Source: Arabidopsis thaliana (lineage: Eukaryota; Streptophyta; Magnoliopsida; Brassicales; Brassicaceae). From it: a stretch of 64,000 nucleotides of DNA. Of this stretch, positions 58,557 to 64,000 are shown piece by piece; the first letter of the stretch is position 1, and each line of letters starts with the position of its first letter. The DNA lies in assembly GCF_000001735.4 (NCBI RefSeq), contig NC_003070.9:11154001-11218000 (forward strand), written 5' to 3'. Position numbers and translations under genes: made by a program. The notes beneath the pieces are model-generated. The model worked only from the letters and a program-made list of their open reading frames with translations. It was not told where the DNA came from and searched no databases.

Positions 58557-58972
58557 TATATCATTTACAATTTCTCTTTATTTAGTTTTGTGGTGATTCC
58601 GAATATTAATTACAACTTGTACCATTTAATTCAACCATATTCGAAGAAAACATTAAAGGCAAAACAAATTAAGGGGAAAAAGAAATCAAAAGTTAAAAAA
58701 AAAAATTAAGACCAATGAGAATAGATAAGGGGTAAAAGACAAAAAGAGAATATAAAAAAAACAAATAGCATTTGGCGCCAAAAGTAAAACTAAAATGGTC
58801 ATGTCACGTGATGTTAATTTTTGCTCTACGACCAAAGCAAAACAAACCTAAAGTTTTCCAAATCTCTGGGTCCCACTCTCAGATGTGCTGACTTTTATTT
58901 TTTTTACTTTTGTCTTAAATCTTTGGAAATTTTCAGTTTTAATTTAATTTAATTCATCTCTCTTTCTCACTC
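58557..58972. other. LBD4 proximal upstream region
   Basis: A-rich, then a pyrimidine-rich stretch before the TATA box. No other gene. Confidence 0.5.
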
Positions 58973-58978
58973 TATAAA
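58973..58978 (+). promoter_or_regulatory. TATA box of LBD4
   Basis: TATAAA within CTCTATAAATCCCC, 129 bp before the ATG; it would place the start site near 59005. Confidence 0.65.
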
Positions 58979-59106
58979 TCCCCACAGATCCGTCACACTT
59001 CACCTAGAGACCCTCCCACAGCTTTCTCGATAACTGACAATCCAACGGTTGAGATTCAGTTCTTCTAGATAAATTCACATATCCAAAGGACACGTGGCGG
59101 CGAGAG

Positions 59107-60032
59107 ATGAAAGAAAGTAGCCGGAAGCAAGGAGCTGCGTCACCGTGTGCTGCGTGTAAGCTTTTGCGGCGGCGGTGCGCTCAAGATTGCGTTTTCTCGC
59201 CGTATTTTCCGGCCGATGAGCCTCAGAAATTTGCTAATGTTCATAGAGTGTTCGGTGCTAGCAACGTCAACAAGATGCTTCAGGTTTCTTTCTTCTTGTT
59301 CTTCTTAAGAATATCTAAAACGTGCTTACTCATATGTTGGGTTAGGTTTAATTAGGATGATTTTCTTGTTTCTTATTTTAGATGAGACATTACTATCATT
59401 TCCATAACTTTTTATTGACAACTACCACATGGGCCGACCCGTTTATATTATAAGTTTAGGGATTTAAAAACAAAATTGTTGAATTTTAAGAATTTAGGAA
59501 TATGTTACATTTATTAGCTGATGTTGAATTTTAACCATATTAACTTTTGTTAGCTAATGTTAATGATATGATTTACATTTCTTAGCTAGCTGATGTAGAG
59601 TCTACATTTGAGATGGATTATATAAATTTTATATAGTCTTGCGAGATTAATTGGTCTAGTGGCTGACAAAATGTTTTAAAAACTCAACAGGAATTACCAA
59701 TCCACCAGCGAGGGGACGCTGTGAGCAGCATGGTTTACGAGGCTAATGCAAGAGTGCGGGATCCGGTTTACGGTTGCGTTGGGGCAATTTCGTCCCTCCA
59801 GCAACAGATAGATGTGTTGCAAGCTCAGCTAGCTCTAGCTCAAGCTGAGGTGGTGCATCTACGTGTACGCCAGTCGACTAATTTCCCAGGGCACGGACTA
59901 TGCCCGGATAGTCCGAGTAGCAGCGGGTCACCGTCTTCGAAGCAAGTGAGTCCACAGGACAACAAGGGCATGTTTAGCCATATGGACATTGTGGATGAAG
60001 CCAGTTTGGGAGAGTCTATGTGGTCTTGCTAG
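59107..60032 (+). CDS. LBD4: LOB-domain transcription factor LBD4
   Basis: Two exons: 59107-59283 and 59691-60032; 172 aa. The LOB domain occupies residues about 10-112. It has the zinc-binding-like C-x2-C-x6-C-x3-C block (CAACKLLRRRCAQDC), the GAS block (FANVHRVFGASNVNKMLQ), the DPVYGCVGAISSLQQQ proline/helix region and the class I coiled coil L-x6-L-x3-L-x6-L (VLQAQLALAQAEVVHLRV). The intron sits after GASNVNKMLQ, the usual place for class I LBD genes. The C terminus is Ser/Pro-rich. Plant-specific nuclear regulator; LBD4 is reported at the phloem-procambium boundary. Convergent with PSAF. Confidence 0.95.
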
Positions 60033-61010
60033 TCAATAATGCTCTCTTTCTGCTACTGCAATTTCCTCTTCCTTTTTTGGGAAATTTCGGGATTATTATA
60101 TATTAAATTTAGGGGTAGGATATGAAAATGCTCTGTTTTGACTACAGAGTGAAATTATTAACATGATATAGATACATAAAAATACTAAATATATTTATAT
60201 ATTATAAATCTCTCTCTATATATTTATTAGTATTTGTAACTTTGTAATTCCGGGGTATTTGGGATTTGGTGTATGTGTAGGACCTTTGGATCATGATCCG
60301 GTAGGGTTATTTTGATCATTTCCAACCGAGGAGGGATCTTTGTTATTGACCTAATGTAAATTTGTGAGATATATTATTTATCTATATCTATATACAATTA
60401 TGATCATGTAACCCATGGTGTGTGCTTGACTCTGTGAGCATATTATCGTGTAATGGTCATCTTTGATACTAGCTAAGTCTAGCTTAGCAATTAGCACTAA
60501 GCACTTGTATGGGCCTGAATTTTTATTATGCAAACTTATGGCCCATTTGTCTTTATTTTTTGGTTTCCTTGCAAACATTTGCCATTTGATAGTCGCTGAT
60601 AGAATCGCTCGCATATGAAGGAAACAGAAAGACCGGACCGGAGCATGTGCTTGTGGTAAGAAATTTACAGTGAGCTTAAGAAGAAACACAAGTAATTTAG
60701 TCTATTATAGTTCAAGAGCTTCTCCTGCATTCATGCAAATGCAAGAGTGGTAAAATAGCATTATACTAAGTAAATTTGGTTATGCTCCTGTGCGTTATAT
60801 CAGGATATTCCCTTCAAGCAATTGAGCTTCACATAGCAATCACTAGACCGCAAAATCACAATCTGTCAATCACCATTTTAGCCATAATTCTTTCTACTTG
60901 CGCAATCCAAATTTTATAAGGTTTTCGACAATGCATTGTTTTTCAATAAGTACAATGGAAAACAAAGAGATTAGAGAGAGTAACACAAAAGCAGAAAACA
61001 AGTTCCCTTT
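60033..61010. other. Convergent 3' region between LBD4 and PSAF
   Basis: 3'UTRs of both genes (LBD4 plus, PSAF minus). A 103-codon minus ORF at 60689-60378 has no recognisable domain. No other gene supported. Confidence 0.5.
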
Positions 61011-61939
61011 TTAAACATCCTTAGCAATGAGATCACCATTGAGAAACTCTCTGTAGGCAGCAACGGGCCAAATGAAACCACGGAAGATGATCCGACTAGC
61101 CAAAGGAACATCGATGATGATCTCTTTCATCGCGGGTTTCTTCTCACCACTAATAGCTATTAAGTAGCTTCTTCCAACCCACCCGATCCATCCAGCAATG
61201 TAGAGGAAAAGAATCCCTGGAGTAATGAACTCTCCCCAATGCCGCTGGTCTCCGTTCACTATCAAGTGCGGTAAACCGTCTGACCCGCATAACAATCCGT
61301 ACTTCCCGTAGTTGTCGAACCTAACATACATTCATAAGCACATCAACTTCAAACCAATCCACAGTTCCACAAGCTCCTCAATAGATCATATCAATGATCA
61401 AATTTAACATGTCTAGCAACTTCGAAAACTCACTAACTCACCAAAAAAATCATACTAAAGCAATGGATCTAGCAAGTAATTCACTAAAACAGAGAAAAAC
61501 TCTGTTTCAGAACAGAGGAAAGCTCTGTTTCAGAACAGAGAAAAAGCTCTGGTTTAACGAAGAAATAGAAATGGAAGACGAACCTGCGTTTGGTTTTCTC
61601 GATCTGAGCATTGAGAGCAAGAGCAGGGGCAGATTCAGGAGCGTAGAGCTTAAGAGAAGATTCAAGCTTCTTGATCTGTTGCTTCTCTCTTTTAGCGAAC
61701 TGTTTTGAGTCCTTGCAAGGAGTCAAACCTGAGATATCAGCGACAGCTGGCATAGGAGCAGAGAGGAGGATGGAAGAGAGGGCGACGGCGGCGGAGAAAG
61801 CTTTCATGGATTGAGGTGTGGAGGAGGAGGATTTGTCATCGGAGCAGACGAATCTTGCGGAGGATTTAGGTACGGATTGAGTGAGAGATTTGTTAGATCT
61901 CGGGTTGAGAACGAGATTCGCCGGGATAGTGAGCGACAT
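61011..61939 (-). CDS. PSAF: Photosystem I reaction centre subunit III (PsaF)
   Basis: Two exons: 61939-61584 and 61320-61011; 666 nt, 221 aa. PsaF docks plastocyanin on the lumenal side of PSI. The N terminus is bipartite: a Ser/Arg-rich stromal transit peptide, then a hydrophobic lumen-targeting stretch ([20 protein letters not shown]) cleaved before ADISGLTPC. The mature part has the Lys-rich plastocyanin-binding helix ([17 protein letters not shown]) of eukaryotic PsaF, conserved Cys in TPCKDSKQF and [12 protein letters not shown], the TM helix [20 protein letters not shown] and the C-terminal [18 protein letters not shown]. Three GATAAG boxes lie upstream (62063-62136). The start ATG at 61939 is in context GACATGG on the opposite strand. 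Confidence 0.97.
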
Positions 61940-62062
61940 GGCGCTTTGTCGGGTTCTTTGGAGATTTCGAATTCTAGGGTTCTGGAGTTTTGGGTGAAGT
62001 GTGGAGAGAAGACTTATGGGAGGAGCTTTAGATTCTTGAGGGGATTAGTGGAGGGAGAGGAA

Positions 62063-62136
62063 GATAAGAGAAGTGGTCTTGGGGTGATGAGGTGGCGTGT
62101 TGTGATTGGTTGATAAGTAACATGTCACTGGATAAG
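62063..62136. promoter_or_regulatory. Three GATAAG (I-box) elements upstream of PSAF
   Basis: GATAAG occurs at 62063-62068, 62112-62117 and 62131-62136, all in one orientation, 124-197 bp upstream of the PSAF ATG. A CCAAT (as GATTGG, 62104-62109) is next to the middle copy. I-boxes are known in light-regulated photosynthesis promoters. Confidence 0.55.
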
Positions 62137-63116
62137 AGATTTTGCCGCGGATTTTAATAGTTTTGTCATTTTGATGTTCAAGATATGTGGACTACACACG
62201 ACTTATCTTTTATTTATTTTTAATATCTATACATATTATATATACACTGAAAATAATCATATATATATATATATGTAGCAAAAAAAAAAAGAGATGTAGT
62301 TTTTTAGTCCTGATTAGTTTTTTTTTTGGCAAATAGTCCTGATTAGTAAGACTGCAAAATTGAGTCTTTTATTGGTTAACCACATAATAAGAAAATGGGA
62401 TCATGAGTTTGCAATATCAAAGAATTAAATCTATATATGACCAAAATAAACATTAGCAGAATTACAACTCCTTCTACCATTCCGCCGGAAGGAGGCTACA
62501 TTTTTTGTAATGTTTGTTTGAAATGCTTCACAGATATCTTCTGATAAGATCTCTTGATCTGTCTCTGAAGTCTCAACACCTTAATTAGGGTTTCATCTCT
62601 TAAGATATGCTTTTCTTTAAAGTTTTACCATTTTTTCAATGTATTAACTGTCTATTTCCTGGCAGAAGAAACAAATTTCTTCACATTTACCCATATATAT
62701 ATTGTTTATAGCAAAAATATTTCGTCTTTTTTTTTTTGGTCTAATTATATCCGAGAGGAGAATTTGGTTGTGTTACCACATCATACTTTGAAGTTTGAAC
62801 TCGTTGAATTAATAACACGCAGTTCTGATATATATTATTCTTTTGTGAAAGAAGTTCTGATATATTTCTAGATGTTTTTTTTCCTTTTTTTTCTTTTCTA
62901 GATGTTTCTTATAGAATAATCAATGTGTAAACCATTACTAGCTTTCTTATTTACATCAAAGAGATAGGAAAATACACAAATAAAGAAGGAAATTCATCCC
63001 AAGAAAACTAAAGACAATCAAAAGATTACAAGTTACAACAATTCACAATAAGTCAAACAAAAGCATCTTCCAATAGAGACAAGCAAGACAGACAAAGAAG
63101 AGAAAATGAAGGAAAA
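62137..63116. other. PSAF upstream region and intergenic DNA
   Basis: AT-rich with (TA)n at about 62261-62274; no gene supported. The part nearest 63116 is the 3'UTR of the small membrane-protein gene. Confidence 0.45.
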
Positions 63117-63329
63117 TCAGACGTTGTGAGAATTGTCGGGCTTGGCGTGTGGAGACAACGGCGGAGAGGAGGCGGCGATAGCACCGGGAGGCGGAGCTGG
63201 AGCTCCATACACCTGAGGATTTGTACGGATCTCACGACGGCCGCGAGATTTTCCGAGGAAGTAGCAGCCAAATCCGAGAAGTAGACAGAAGAAAATTAGA
63301 GGCAGAGATATGACCACAACCAAACCCAT
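63117..63329 (-). CDS. Small single-pass membrane protein, 70 aa
   Basis: Single-exon ORF from ATG 63329 to TGA 63117-63119. The N-terminal hydrophobic segment (VVVISLPLIFFCLLLGFGCY) acts as signal-anchor or TM helix. A basic stop-transfer stretch follows (GKSRGRREIR), then a Pro/Ala-rich tail (YGAPAPPPGAIAASSPPLSP). This layout suggests an N-out, C-in plasma-membrane or endomembrane protein. No family function is known to me. At1g31335 from memory. Confidence 0.8.
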   Translation of the reverse strand: MGLVVVISLPLIFFCLLLGFGCYFLGKSRGRREIRTNPQVYGAPAPPPGAIAASSPPLSPHAKPDNSHNV

Positions 63330-64000
63330 CGATCTTGACTCTTGAGATCTATGTTCAATCTTCTTTCTGATTGATTTTTATTCTTGGACTCTTGTTCTTG
63401 CTTTGATTCTACTTCACATGTATTTATATGTATGAGTTTGTGGGAGGCTCTGGAAGGATCCGATTCTGTCCGCAACGTTTATGTCTTGTAAAGCTTTAAA
63501 GCTTAACGTTTAAATCTCAACGGTCATCTTTTTTTTTGGTCGGCCCATCCATACGATTTCTTCTAGTTTTTATAATCACATTAGTCATGTCTCATGTGCT
63601 TTTCTGGCTATGAAAGTATAGAGAATCAAACTCAAGTTGACAAGTTAAGTTACTTAGAAAATTAAAGTAAAAATTGTTAAATGTGATGGACACTCATTGG
63701 ATTTGACGATTTGTAACCACTATTTCATTGTAATGCAAATAAATATGGGACTATTGATGGACTCATGCAACCAGCAATCTCAATCGGCCTGGTCCGATCT
63801 TACACATAGCTCGATCCTATTTTCACATGTCTAGCCTCTTTCTTGAATGAAAGATATTCATCATAAATAGCTAAATCCCAAATAAATATGTTAAAGTACG
63901 ATTCGATGTTAAACAAAACAAAATGATTCGATATTTAACAGATTATTGGTAAAATGATCCAAACCCAGTGAAACAGCATAATATTCAAAGTATCATATCC
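63330..64000. other. Upstream region of the small membrane-protein gene, window end
   Basis: Leader and promoter of the minus-strand gene to about 63440 (a TTTATATGT TATA-like run near 63422), then AT-rich DNA. The next gene (RUB1 by my memory of the locus order) is not in the window. Confidence 0.45.

Noticed and set aside
61394-62113. Plus-strand ORFs of 100-104 aa
   Set aside because: Antisense to PSAF exon 1, its intron and promoter.

Overview
The window is plant nuclear DNA: AT-rich, with short GT-AG introns, chloroplast-targeted proteins and plant-only families (LBD, PsaF, AGO2/AGO3, ZIP). Gene content, order and reconstructed protein lengths match what I remember of Arabidopsis thaliana chromosome 1, about At1g31220 to At1g31335. 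That identification is recognition, not a database search. The exon maps were built by hand from GT-AG sites and reading frame; for the main genes the spliced lengths come out as whole codon numbers (292, 911, 165, 364, 1014, 1194, 278, 172, 221 aa).

Layout. 1-2.6 kb: TE debris, including a broken LINE RNase H domain. 3.0-11.0 kb: metabolic genes, a plastid GAR transformylase (+) convergent with a 17-exon aspartate kinase/homoserine dehydrogenase (-), then a histone-fold (BTP) protein (-). 11.7-19.4 kb: a fast-evolving block with a broken tandem array of defensin-like modules and three tandem copies of a small secreted-peptide gene whose tails diverge completely; the third copy has lost its signal-peptide core. 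A fragment of a ZIP transporter beside copy 1, colinear with ZIP10 beside copy 3, shows that the duplicated unit included ZIP. 21.5-23.4 kb: ZIP10 (-). 24.3-24.95 kb: a solo LTR with intact TSD.

27.8-38.3 kb: tandem AGO2 and AGO3 (+). Both have an RGG-rich N terminus, a DDD slicer triad and a 3'UTR miR403 site; AGO3 carries two in-frame coding minisatellites. The AGO2 promoter has a perfect three-unit heat-shock element and a TIR element upstream. 40.3-42.0 kb: TLC-domain membrane protein (+). 44.6-46.0 kb: trihelix transcription factor (-). 46-59 kb: a 13 kb gene-poor stretch with a hAT MITE (8-bp TSD), a tRNA-derived SINE (TSD), a probable TIR element and a Stowaway-like MITE. 59.1-60.0 kb: LBD4 (+). 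61.0-61.9 kb: PSAF (-) with GATAAG boxes upstream. 63.1-63.3 kb: a 70-aa single-pass membrane protein (-).

There is no operon logic. The functional groupings are the AGO2/AGO3 pair, with shared miRNA control, and the secreted-peptide/ZIP10 duplication block. The parts I find least described are the peptide family, the defensin-like array and a hairpin that overlaps the AGO2 miR403 site.
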